Origin: Chitinophaga silvisoli
GTDB lineage: Bacteria > Bacteroidota > Bacteroidia > Chitinophagales > Chitinophagaceae
NCBI RefSeq assembly: GCF_003412465.1
Contig: NZ_QTJV01000004.1
Coordinates: forward strand, 124,001 to 188,000
Length of the DNA stretch: 64,000 bases
Reading direction: 5' to 3'
Shown: positions 8,472 through 17,366 of the stretch, one piece after another
Layout: each line of letters starts with the position of its first letter
Numbering within the stretch: the first letter of the stretch is position 1
Notes under the pieces: generated by a model
What the model was told of the DNA's origin: nothing
Databases searched by the model: none
Seen by the model: only the letters and a program-made list of their open reading frames with translations
Made by a program: the position numbers and the translations under genes

Positions 8472-9995
8472 TTATTGGATTGTGATCTGATGATTCAGGT
8501 TGTTATAACCTGTGGTGGATTCCCAAACATTGTTATTCGCCAGGCGGATACTATATGCCGGCATATTGCGCAGCGAATTATATCCATCCGGTAAGTTAAG
8601 CAATACTTCGTAGGTACCTGCTACAATACCTGCCGGCAATTTAAAGGATTGTCTCAATGTAACAGCGCCCGTCAGCCATTTGCGTACTTCTGTTGAAAAG
8701 GTAAGGGTATCTATTTTCTTCGTCTCTGTATTGCGCAGCAGCAATTGTACCGGCCGTGGATTGTAAGGAGCCGCATAGCCTTCATTTTGCATATGGATGG
8801 TAGCTGTCAATGAATCAGTAGCCGATAATTTTGAAGGGAATGTAGCATCTTTCAACACTAGCCTGTAACCCAGTTTCCGCTTGATATTATCCAGGCATCC
8901 ACCCGTCTGCCAGTCATTGTTTACCTCCGAATTATAATCTGCATTCAGAAAACTATAGTGCATATCGCTGAACTCCTGCTCTGCATGGCCTGAGGGTTCA
9001 CAATCATTCTGCGGGCTATATGCATCACTACAGGTCTCCCCTCCTACTACCACATACTTACTGTCCATAGCTGTAAAGTTGTGCATAGCGGTGGTGGCTT
9101 CTACCGGTGTGGCAGCGGAACTGTCATAATCAGCAAAGGTGCCGTAGTCATTTGCGCTGGACAGGAAACAGTCATTGTGATAACCGATCCTGGCCTTGTC
9201 AGTACCTGTGGCTGCTTCCTCTGCCGTCATTGCACCGGATGTGGGCAATGCACTTACACCATATACAAACTTCTGTTTCAGCTGTGGCAAACGGATCTGC
9301 ACCATTCTGTCTACCGGCAAGGCATCCAGCATGGCCTTCAATACTTCTGACCTGTCCTGCCAGTTTTTATCCAGCAATTGCTTCTGCCCATTGGAGGAAG
9401 CATCGCCAAAATAGTCTGTATAAAAGTTTTCGCCCCATACACCGATAAAACCTAACTGCACGGTAGCTATCACATCTGCATTTGCCTGCAGTACCGGTTT
9501 CAGTTGTGCGATATGATTCAATACAATGTTCTTTGGAGCATCTCCATACGGGGTACAGATCCAGCTCTCCGGACAGCTGCCTGCCGTTACGCTGATGGTA
9601 TATGTAAATCTTGGAATCAGTTTTACACCAGCTGCACGGGCTGTCGCAAAGTCTTTTGCCAGGTTAGTAAGAAACGCATCCGGTAATGCCTTGCCGGTAT
9701 ACCCGCTCATAATAAAATAGCGGAACACCAATGTACTCATCACACTGAAACTACCACCTGAAGGCGTTGCACCACTTTTGTAGGAAGCTAAGGTTGTCGC
9801 ATTCAACGCCGTGAAATTATCAACCGTTGTTTCTGAATACCGGTAGAAACCTCTTTCCGGATTTGTAAAATCTTCAGTACTGGCAGTGTAGGTAATAGTA
9901 GTACTATCCTTGCCCACATTGCTCTCTCCTCCGCTGGTTTTATCACATGCTACGGTGAGCAGTATAATGGGGAATAATAAGCGTATCGCCCTCAT
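8472..9995 (-). CDS. DUF4874/DUF4832 domain lipoprotein (putative glycan-active protein)
   Basis: A protein of about 507 residues. The start at 9995 gives a lipoprotein-like signal (MRAIRLLFPIILLTVACDK). An upstream ATG at 10034 would spoil it. The N-terminal domain starts with FTNPERGFYRY, typical of DUF4874, and contains LGFIGVWGENFYTD. The C-terminal half carries VVGGETC and the DUF4832-type beta region. A barrel-like enzyme fold similar to glycoside hydrolases is suspected for the family, with no proven activity. It is the fifth gene of the sigma-linked locus, after the PKD lipoprotein and directly before the acyltransferase gene. Confidence 0.8.
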   Translation of the reverse strand: MRAIRLLFPIILLTVACDKTSGGESNVGKDSTTITYTASTEDFTNPERGFYRYSETTVDNFTALNATTLASYKSGATPSGGSFSVMSTLVFRYFIMSGYTGKALPDAFLTNLAKDFATARAAGVKLIPRFTYTISVTAGSCPESWICTPYGDAPKNIVLNHIAQLKPVLQANADVIATVQLGFIGVWGENFYTDYFGDASSNGQKQLLDKNWQDRSEVLKAMLDALPVDRMVQIRLPQLKQKFVYGVSALPTSGAMTAEEAATGTDKARIGYHNDCFLSSANDYGTFADYDSSAATPVEATTAMHNFTAMDSKYVVVGGETCSDAYSPQNDCEPSGHAEQEFSDMHYSFLNADYNSEVNNDWQTGGCLDNIKRKLGYRLVLKDATFPSKLSATDSLTATIHMQNEGYAAPYNPRPVQLLLRNTETKKIDTLTFSTEVRKWLTGAVTLRQSFKLPAGIVAGTYEVLLNLPDGYNSLRNMPAYSIRLANNNVWESTTGYNNLNHQITIQ

Positions 9996-10080
9996 GAAAT
10001 TATCTTTAATGTTAAAATAAAAAGGGCAGGTCATGCAAATTAATGCCTCCCTGCCCCCCTTTACCAGCTACGGCAAAAAT

Positions 10081-10947
10081 TTATTCAAATACAACCTGGT
10101 ATGCTGCTACGCCGGATCCCGGCAGTGAGCCATAGGTAACAGACCAGTCATTTTTAGAGGCCTGTATACCTATTCTGAATCCGCTGGATGCAGGCAGGTT
10201 TTTGATCTTGCTTCGTACAAATCTCATTTCGTATTTCAAGGTGCTTCCATCCTGTACTGTTGTACCTATGGAGTAATATTCTGACGCACCGGAATCATTC
10301 CAGGCCCATGAATTATTGGTACCTCCATAGTTATACACAGCAGGTGCTACCGTGGCAGGATCCAGCAGGGTACCTTCTATCAATACATCTATACCTGCAT
10401 CCAGGAATGTACCTGTGACATAACCTGTAGCAGGATTGTTATCTGAATCCATATAGATGTCAAAGATATCATTGGCTGCTTTGGTGGATTTCATTTCAAA
10501 GTAGCAGTATACATAGTTCGCGTCGTAATCGAACTTCGCTTTCTGGAAGTATGTTTCCCCGGCTGCAGGTGTAACTACATAGGTAGAAATCGTATCCCAG
10601 TCGGACAGTGTATTATCATTCAGTTTTACCGGTGATGTTTTAGCGATGTTGATCACTGTAGACCCTTCAGCTACCCTGCCATCTGCCGTATAAGCATACA
10701 AGGTAGGTACATACTTCCCTTTACCGGGATAGGTATGTACAGGGCTTGCTTCGGTAGAAGAATCCCCATCCCCGAAATCCCATTTATAGGAAGTGGCACC
10801 AGTGGTTTGATTTGTAAATGTAACGTTGTTACCATCTACCGCCACTTCGTAAAACACATCAGCAGATGCGGTGTCATTATCTTTCTTACAGGCTCCTGCT
10901 ACTACCAGCAGTATCAGGGCTATCATGATATATTTATTGAAACGCAT
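10081..10947 (-). CDS. Surface lipoprotein with PKD domain and CBM9-like domain
   Basis: A 288-residue protein. The lipobox is VVAGACKKD, so it should be a lipoprotein. Residues about 33-105 form a PKD domain (YKWDFGDGDSSTEASPVHTYPGKGKY). Residues about 107-288 resemble the CBM9-like sugar-binding fold (FDYDANYVYCYFEMKS, DIFDIYMDSDNNPATGY). It sits between susD and the DUF4832 gene, the position usually held by SusE/SusF-type surface glycan-binding proteins, and probably acts as one. Confidence 0.85.
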   Translation of the reverse strand: MRFNKYIMIALILLVVAGACKKDNDTASADVFYEVAVDGNNVTFTNQTTGATSYKWDFGDGDSSTEASPVHTYPGKGKYVPTLYAYTADGRVAEGSTVINIAKTSPVKLNDNTLSDWDTISTYVVTPAAGETYFQKAKFDYDANYVYCYFEMKSTKAANDIFDIYMDSDNNPATGYVTGTFLDAGIDVLIEGTLLDPATVAPAVYNYGGTNNSWAWNDSGASEYYSIGTTVQDGSTLKYEMRFVRSKIKNLPASSGFRIGIQASKNDWSVTYGSLPGSGVAAYQVVFE

Positions 10948-10965
10948 GATCTACGGCTTTAAGGA

Positions 10966-12477
10966 TTAAGGATTCTGTGTGCACAAAGTATTGGTCTGCA
11001 TCTCATCTATCGGGATGTAATAGATGGTCTTTGTATTGTCCCAGTTAATGATCATGTTATCATAATTCGTCGGCAATACAGACAGGTTAATATCAGACTC
11101 TTTCAGACCTGGCAGGTGATACCCCCAATACGTGCGGTTCAGCGCCAGTTTATTGCGGTATACGTCAAAGGCACGATGACCTTCGAATGCCAGTTCTATT
11201 CGTCTTTCCTTCAGCACTACATCCAGGATCGTTTTGCCTGCAGGCAATGCTGTATACTGGGCATCTTCCAGGCCACGGTGCTGACGGATTATATTTACAT
11301 CTGCCAGTGCTGCGGACACATTGCCGGCCTTGGCTTCTGCCTCCGCCCTGTTCAGGTACATCTCTGCCAGGCGGAACAGGATAGGTGAACTTAAGGTAGG
11401 ACTACCTCCCTGACCGGAGAACTTAGAGATCATGTACATCTCAATACCGTTCTTCTTAGATACATTTCCATCTGCATCTTTGAAGGGAACGATGTAGCTC
11501 CAGCGAACATCCTTGTCCGCATATTCTGACATGGTATCTCTCAGTGAGGTAGTGGCAAATTCTTCGCCCCAGCCAGAAGTACCATCTGTATAGATCATAG
11601 AGGCGATAGATGCTTTTTTATAATCGTCCACTGTTGTGAAAGCGATACAGAAAATCGTCTCTGCGCTGGAGGTGGCATTGGCAAACATGCTGGGGAAACC
11701 AGCAGCTGTCTCCAGGTTGAAACGACCTGAATTGATCACCTGGTTTGAATAATAAATGGTGCTGTCCGTATTATCTTCATAGAGGAATGCTCTTGACAGG
11801 AGTGCATATGCAGCTTCTTTAGAAGCGTATTGTACACCGCGGGATGTATTCATCAGGCTTGCCGCCATTTCAGCATCGGAGATGATCTGCGCATATGTTT
11901 CGGCTACTGTAGACCTGGCTTTGGAAGAAGGATCTGTCGTAGATGTACGAAGAATAACACCTGGTGCTGAAGGATCCTGTGTGTAAGGCTTTGCATAAAA
12001 ACGCGCCAGTCCCAGGGTGGCCCATGCACGCAGGAAATAACATTCCCCGATCATCTGCTTCACCTCATCACTGGGGTTCGCGATCGTTGCAGCGGCAGCG
12101 AGTACTGTATTGGCATCGCTGATGATCTTATAAGACACGTACCAGAAGAAACGGCTGTTTGTCTGTGTAGGCGTATGTGCCAGCGAGAAACTATAATAGA
12201 AGGCATCTGTTGTCGTTTGCCCACATACTATATCATCACTGGCAAAATCATTCATCTGGAAGTACTGGCGCAGGTACATATTGTTATCATCCCGACCACC
12301 GGCAAAATCCATGTGATCCTTGAACAATGCATATGCCCCGTTCAGCGCATTCTTCATACCAGTCACGGTGCTGGTCAGATTTTCAGTTGTAAGCGCATCA
12401 CTGGGACTCACATCTTTCAGGCAGCTGGCCAGAAAGACTGGTAATGTAAGTATGATAAAGAAAAATCTTGTTCTCAT
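10966..12477 (-). CDS. SusD/RagB family surface glycan-binding lipoprotein (locus 1)
   Basis: A 503-residue SusD family lipoprotein with the lipobox FLASCLKD. Family signs are the N-terminal TPR-like region with AKPYTQD and FLRAWATLGLARFY, and the C-terminal VLKERRIELAFEGHRAFDVYRN followed by TKTIYYIPIDEMQTN. SusD forms the lid on the paired SusC transporter and captures oligosaccharides at the cell surface. It starts 17 bases after the susC stop. The ligand cannot be read from the sequence. Confidence 0.95.
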   Translation of the reverse strand: MRTRFFFIILTLPVFLASCLKDVSPSDALTTENLTSTVTGMKNALNGAYALFKDHMDFAGGRDDNNMYLRQYFQMNDFASDDIVCGQTTTDAFYYSFSLAHTPTQTNSRFFWYVSYKIISDANTVLAAAATIANPSDEVKQMIGECYFLRAWATLGLARFYAKPYTQDPSAPGVILRTSTTDPSSKARSTVAETYAQIISDAEMAASLMNTSRGVQYASKEAAYALLSRAFLYEDNTDSTIYYSNQVINSGRFNLETAAGFPSMFANATSSAETIFCIAFTTVDDYKKASIASMIYTDGTSGWGEEFATTSLRDTMSEYADKDVRWSYIVPFKDADGNVSKKNGIEMYMISKFSGQGGSPTLSSPILFRLAEMYLNRAEAEAKAGNVSAALADVNIIRQHRGLEDAQYTALPAGKTILDVVLKERRIELAFEGHRAFDVYRNKLALNRTYWGYHLPGLKESDINLSVLPTNYDNMIINWDNTKTIYYIPIDEMQTNTLCTQNP

Positions 12478-12494
12478 GGCCTGATAGTTTTTAA

Positions 12495-15400
12495 CTAAAA
12501 CCTGATGTTGATGTTAAACAGAAACTGGCGGTTGTTTGGATATTTGAAATCCGAAACACCCGGCATCACATAAGCAGTGGAGGTGATGGATGTATTTGGA
12601 TCCTGACCCAGGAATTTGGTAAACGTATACACGTTATCTGCTGTCAGGGATACTGTCACATCGTTCAACAACCATTTTTTCACCAGTGATTTAGGCAGCT
12701 GGTAAGCCAGTGCGATATTGCGGATAGAGAGGAAGCTACCATCTTTCAGATAACGGGTAGATGTTTCTGTAGAATTAGCAGCGTTCTGCGGACTAGGCTC
12801 TGTTGCGTCGTCGCCTGGTTTGGTCCAGATCTTATGATCCTTTGGCAATACAATCTGGTTGTAGTAAGGTTCATTGCCATCGTTTTCCACAAAGCGCAGT
12901 GAGTTACTGAATACCTTGTTGCCAGTGATGAAGTAGGTATTCACGCTCAGGCTGATACCTTTATATTTCCAGGTAGATGACAGACCGCCCTGGAATTTAG
13001 GCAGTGCAGAACCAACTTCCTGGTAAGTAGCGCTGGCATAGTCAGAAGTCGCTTCGCGGCTGGTCACCTTTCCATTTGTATCATAGTTCACTACTTCCCA
13101 CTGTGGTGCACCTGTTTCCTTGTTTACACCTAACCATTTAGGCATGTAGAATTCATAGAGGTTACCATCGTTGCGATAGATCTGTGAAATGCTCCAGGTA
13201 GATTGTGTACGGGTAATGCTGCTGGGCAACTGGCGCAGTTTGTTGGTATTCACATTCACACTTAAGTCTGTGCTCCACTCAAAATCTTTTGAACGGATAT
13301 TCACTGAATTGATGCCCAGTTCAATACCATTGTTCACTACCTGGCCCACATTTTCCCAGCGTTGTTCAAAACCAACTGACAGGGGTTGGGATACCTGCAG
13401 GAGCAGGTTCTTGGTAATATTATTATAAGCATCTGCAGTGATGTTCAAGCGGTTGTTGAGCACACTCAGATCCACACCTACGTTAATCTGTTGCTTGCTT
13501 TCCCAGGTCAGGTTCGGACTTGGCAGCTGTGAAGGAGTAGCGGCTGTAGCACCATTGTACTGGCTGCCCAGGGAGTACAGGCCCAGGTAACGACCGGCAC
13601 CAATATCCTGTGTACCTGTCACACCAAAGCTACCTCTCAGTTTCAGGTTGTTTACAAACCTGGAATCCTTCATGAAGTCTTCGTTGCTGATCACCCATGC
13701 TGCAGATACTGCGGGGAAGTTACCATAACGTTTATTGGAAGGGAAGGCAGTTGATCCATCCACGCGGAAGGATCCTGTGAGGAAGTACTTCTCTTTATAA
13801 CCATAGCTTACCTGGGAGATCAGGGACTGGATGATAGACTGATCTGCGGAGCCATATACCTGCTGGGTATTGGATACAACATTCAGTACCTGCAGTCCTA
13901 AAGGCAAGCCCCTGCCGGATGCACCCAGTACTTCTGCTTTACTGTTTTCAATGGCCACACCTGCTAAACCTGTGAGGGAGTGATCCCCAAACCTGAATTT
14001 GAATTTCAGGAGGTCGTTAGAAATAAAGCCATAGCCAAGGGTGCTGTATTCGTAGAGGTAGCCATCATTGTGATAAGCCACCGTTTCAGGAGAATAATAA
14101 TCTTTGGATTTGGAATAGTTTACAGCACCACGATTGCTGCTGCTGAATGACAACCATGGCGTGATGTTTACGTTCAGTCCCAGGTCATAGTTTACATCAA
14201 AGCTCTTATATGGATGTGAAGAATTGGCAACGGTATGCACGGGGTTTGTTCTATCTCTTGACCACCATTTGAAAGTGGAGCTGCCATCTACATATTTAGG
14301 TGAGCCGTCTTCATTGTATGGATTATCCCATGGCATGCCCAGGTATGCATAGTATACATCTTCATAGTTGTAAGACTTACCGCTGGTACCGCTGATATTG
14401 ATATTGTTGGTAACAGCCACATCCCTGGTGAAATGATAGGTAGAGTTTGCACGCAGGTTTACACGCTGATAACCTGAATTCATGAAAGTACCTTTTTCAT
14501 TGTAGTAGGTAAGTGCTGTATAGTAGTCATTCTTTTCAGTGCTACCGCTGGCAGCGATATAGATGTTCTGCATAGGTGCTGTGCTGAACATGGTATTTAA
14601 CCAGCTGTAGTTTTGATCTAAGAGGCTTTTCGGGCGCTCGCTGTAAAACTTGAGGATATCAATTTTATAGGAGTTATTTGTAGTACCCGGAATATAATCG
14701 CGGTAGTATTCTTTCTGGTGTTCATACAGTTCGCTGCCGGTCATCATCTTCATTTTTCCAAAGTCAGGTTTGCGCAGACCGGTGGTTACCTTTGCTTCGA
14801 ACTGTGTTTTACCAAGTTTTGCTCTTTTGGTTGTGACGATGATTACGCCTGCATTTGCCTGTGAACCATACATAGCAGTGGCACCGGCATCTTTCAGTAC
14901 GGTTACGTTTTCCACATCGTTAGGATCGTAATTACCACCGATGATCCCATCTACGACTACCAATGGAGTCTGCGATGCATTGACAGAGGAAACACCACGC
15001 AGTCTTATTTCAGAAGCAGCACCTGGTGCACCGGAACTATTCACCACCTGGAGACCAGGTACTTTACCCTGCAGCATGCTACCGAGGTCATTGGTGGTTA
15101 CGTCTTTCAGTTTCTCAGCGCTCACTACAGCAACAGCACTTGTCAGTTCGCCTTTCTTTTTATCACTATAACCAACTACCACTACTTCGTTGAACTTCTT
15201 AGTATCTTCTTCCATCAGGATACTGATGTTACCATGTACACCAGCTACCGGGTATTCTTTTGTAGCGAAACCAATATTGCTGATCACCAGTACATCGGAC
15301 TTATTCAGGTCGCGAATGGTGAAGTGACCATCGGCATCAGACTGTGTACCTTTGCGGGAACCTTTTACCATCACGGTAGCACCGGGTAAACCAGCGCCGC

Positions 15401-15818
15401 CGGGTGTAGTGACACGGCCTGATACGGTAATAGTGGTATCAGCCATGGGAACAGGGATCCGGGCTTTGTGAATCACGAAACTGCTACCTTCCAGCGAGTA
15501 GGTGACCTGTTGATTTTTAAGGCATAGGTCGAGTACATCCTGTACATTGGCATCTCTTACCTGAAAAGATACAGGGATTGTGTTGGACAATACCTTTTCA
15601 GAATAAACGATAGAGACCCCTGTCTGGGTGATGATCTCGGCAAACACTTTCTGGAGTGGCGCTTCTTTAACCGTTAAGGTTACCTTCTGGGAGTACCCTG
15701 CAGCAGCAACGTGCAGACAGGTGACCAGGAGAAGCAGGGCGGTCAATTTCATAACCAGGCAAATTTTGGTTGATAGCCCGCGCACACAGCGGGCCATTAC
15801 ATTACAATCGAAATGCAT
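12495..15818 (-). CDS. SusC/RagA TonB-linked outer-membrane transporter with N-terminal STN signalling domain (locus 1)
   Basis: An 1107-residue TonB-dependent transporter. In order: a signal peptide ending AAAGYSQ, an STN domain (about 45-115, VTLTVKEAPLQKVFAEI) that talks to a FecR anti-sigma factor, a carboxypeptidase-regulatory-like domain (about 128-212), a TonB box region near FNEVVVVGYSDKKK, a plug (LQGKVPGLQVV, LRGVSSVNASQTPLVVVDG) and a large barrel ending FLFNINIRF. The STN domain and the nearby fecR and ECF sigma genes indicate trans-envelope induction by the imported glycan. An internal ATG a few residues on could also be the start. Confidence 0.96.
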   Translation of the reverse strand: MHFDCNVMARCVRGLSTKICLVMKLTALLLLVTCLHVAAAGYSQKVTLTVKEAPLQKVFAEIITQTGVSIVYSEKVLSNTIPVSFQVRDANVQDVLDLCLKNQQVTYSLEGSSFVIHKARIPVPMADTTITVSGRVTTPGGAGLPGATVMVKGSRKGTQSDADGHFTIRDLNKSDVLVISNIGFATKEYPVAGVHGNISILMEEDTKKFNEVVVVGYSDKKKGELTSAVAVVSAEKLKDVTTNDLGSMLQGKVPGLQVVNSSGAPGAASEIRLRGVSSVNASQTPLVVVDGIIGGNYDPNDVENVTVLKDAGATAMYGSQANAGVIIVTTKRAKLGKTQFEAKVTTGLRKPDFGKMKMMTGSELYEHQKEYYRDYIPGTTNNSYKIDILKFYSERPKSLLDQNYSWLNTMFSTAPMQNIYIAASGSTEKNDYYTALTYYNEKGTFMNSGYQRVNLRANSTYHFTRDVAVTNNINISGTSGKSYNYEDVYYAYLGMPWDNPYNEDGSPKYVDGSSTFKWWSRDRTNPVHTVANSSHPYKSFDVNYDLGLNVNITPWLSFSSSNRGAVNYSKSKDYYSPETVAYHNDGYLYEYSTLGYGFISNDLLKFKFRFGDHSLTGLAGVAIENSKAEVLGASGRGLPLGLQVLNVVSNTQQVYGSADQSIIQSLISQVSYGYKEKYFLTGSFRVDGSTAFPSNKRYGNFPAVSAAWVISNEDFMKDSRFVNNLKLRGSFGVTGTQDIGAGRYLGLYSLGSQYNGATAATPSQLPSPNLTWESKQQINVGVDLSVLNNRLNITADAYNNITKNLLLQVSQPLSVGFEQRWENVGQVVNNGIELGINSVNIRSKDFEWSTDLSVNVNTNKLRQLPSSITRTQSTWSISQIYRNDGNLYEFYMPKWLGVNKETGAPQWEVVNYDTNGKVTSREATSDYASATYQEVGSALPKFQGGLSSTWKYKGISLSVNTYFITGNKVFSNSLRFVENDGNEPYYNQIVLPKDHKIWTKPGDDATEPSPQNAANSTETSTRYLKDGSFLSIRNIALAYQLPKSLVKKWLLNDVTVSLTADNVYTFTKFLGQDPNTSITSTAYVMPGVSDFKYPNNRQFLFNINIRF

Positions 15819-15968
15819 ACTTTTGTAGTGTTTGGTAGTACTTAAATGGTCTTACAGTGATTATGCAAGGAATGCCAGATACTTAAACCGGGGATGTTGC
15901 GAGCGTCTCCGGTTTTTACATAGGTATCCCTTTTAGCGGCTGCTTTTTTAGAATTCTTCTGCTGCTTT

Positions 15969-16038
15969 TAAATTTTGGTTCAATTCTAAATTTTGGTTCA
16001 GATACCTCTCGGTAACAATAGCTATAAATTTTGGTTTA
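15969..16038. repeat. Three copies of a 14-base repeat between fecR and susC
   Basis: TAAATTTTGGTTCA occurs at 15969-15982 and 15987-16000, and with one change (TAAATTTTGGTTTA) at 16025-16038. The spacings are 18 and 38 bases start to start. On the coding (minus) strand each reads TGAACCAAAATTTA or a close variant. They fill the non-coding gap between the fecR stop and the susC start and may be a regulator or sigma-factor site, or an RNA element in the susC leader. Confidence 0.55.
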
Positions 16039-16043
16039 AATGT

Positions 16044-17210
16044 TTACGGTAATACGATGACCTTTCTTCCTTCCAGTTTCAGGTGATTATATCCGCTTGC
16101 TTCCAGCAAACGTAACACTGATGATAGTTGCAGGTTTCTGCTGATTCCCCCTCCATATAGTTCAGCACTTGGGCTCGCATTGTATACGATCTCTACATCG
16201 TACCAGCGGGCTACTTCTCTGAGAATGGCTGGCAAAGCTGTATTATTAAACACGAACACACCGTTTTTCCACGCGGTTACTTTTTGGATGTCTGCGGGTC
16301 TGACAGTGATGGCATGGTTCTCATTGTCCATGACAGCCTGCTGACCGGGTTGCAGGGTTTGTAGTGTGTTTCCTTCTTTTACTCTTACGCTTCCTGAAAT
16401 GAGGGTAGTGTTGACTGTGGCTTCGTCGGCATAGGCCATTATATCAAATCCGGTACCCAGTACCTGTACTTCCATACTGTCCCTGTGTGTGGAAGGTACT
16501 TTTACGAGGAAAGGATGTGTGGCGTTGGATGCTACTTCAAAATACCCCTGGCCTTCCAGTTCCACGACACGGTTGCTGCCTGTGAAAGCGGTCGGATAGC
16601 GGAGGGTGGTAGCTGAGTTGAGCCATACTTTGGTTCCGTCGGGCAATACGATCTGGAATTGTCCTCCCCTTGGGGTAGATAATTTATTGTAGTGTACAGT
16701 ACTTGTGTTCCCCTGTCCTGTGTATAGTAATTGTCCGTTTTGCTGTTTGATGGATTGGTTGCCCTGGTGAATGGTTTGGTTGCCGGCGCTGTCCAGTGTT
16801 ACGACGGTACCATCTGCGAGGGTGAGGGTGGCTTTGTTGCTACCCGGGTTGATGCTTTTTATGGCATCAGTATTGGTTTGGGCCAGGGCAGGTTTTTGTT
16901 TGCCTGTCTGGCCAAGGTACCAGAATGCGGAGCCTGCGAGCAGGAGGATTACAGCAGCGGCTGCCAGGCGGCGGAATGTGATGATCCGGCCCCGGGGAGG
17001 GATGAGCTGGCTGTAGATGTGCTCGTAGTCTAAGTCAGGAGCGGTGTGTGAAGCCGCTTTTTCAGCGTAGTTGTCGAGGAAGCTACTCAGGGCTTCCTGA
17101 TGATGTTCATCATTGATGTATATAAATAGCTCGTCCAGCTCTTCGCGGGTGCAAGATCTATTCACATAACGATCCAACAAATATTCTATCCTTGACTGAT
17201 GCTCTGGCAT
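16044..17210 (-). CDS. FecR-type anti-sigma factor
   Basis: A 388-residue membrane protein. The cytoplasmic N-terminal part (1-80) begins with the short helix region that binds the sigma factor. One membrane helix follows at about 82-99. The periplasmic FecR domain carries LSTPRGGQFQIVLPDGTKVWLNSATTLRYP, and the C-terminal DUF4974 part carries FVFNNTALPAILREVARWYDVEIVYN. It receives the signal from the SusC STN domain and controls the ECF sigma factor encoded at 18602-19189. A phosphodiesterase gene and a strong terminator separate it from that sigma gene, so it needs its own promoter. Confidence 0.94.
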   Translation of the reverse strand: MPEHQSRIEYLLDRYVNRSCTREELDELFIYINDEHHQEALSSFLDNYAEKAASHTAPDLDYEHIYSQLIPPRGRIITFRRLAAAAVILLLAGSAFWYLGQTGKQKPALAQTNTDAIKSINPGSNKATLTLADGTVVTLDSAGNQTIHQGNQSIKQQNGQLLYTGQGNTSTVHYNKLSTPRGGQFQIVLPDGTKVWLNSATTLRYPTAFTGSNRVVELEGQGYFEVASNATHPFLVKVPSTHRDSMEVQVLGTGFDIMAYADEATVNTTLISGSVRVKEGNTLQTLQPGQQAVMDNENHAITVRPADIQKVTAWKNGVFVFNNTALPAILREVARWYDVEIVYNASPSAELYGGGISRNLQLSSVLRLLEASGYNHLKLEGRKVIVLP

Positions 17211-17275
17211 ATACTATAAAGACGTTTGATGTTTGGGATAGGACCGTGAAAAAGTAATAATTTTTTAAATCAGGC

Positions 17276-17316
17276 AAAAAATCCTGCTTCCACCCGTTGC
17301 AGAAGCAGGATTTTTT
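17276..17316. terminator. Strong intrinsic terminator between the phosphodiesterase gene and fecR
   Basis: A perfect 15-bp stem (AAAAAATCCTGCTTC and complement) closes an 11-base loop. A/T runs on both ends give a U-tract in either direction. It lies 51 bases after the phosphodiesterase stop (minus strand) and before fecR, which suggests the sigma-phosphodiesterase transcript ends here. Confidence 0.85.
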
Positions 17317-17327
17317 GCTGTATTCAT

Positions 17328-17338
17328 GGCCTGCGGCC
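17328..17338. repeat. Short intergenic repeat GGCCTGCGGCC (copy 1 of 3)
   Basis: The 11-base sequence GGCCTGCGGCC, itself GGCC-TGC-GGCC, occurs here, inverted at 26030-26040, and again at 40400-40410, always between genes. Copies 1 and 3 are both followed by GG. Function unknown. Confidence 0.4.
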
Positions 17339-17366
17339 GGCGCTTAATGCAAAAATGAAAAGCCGG

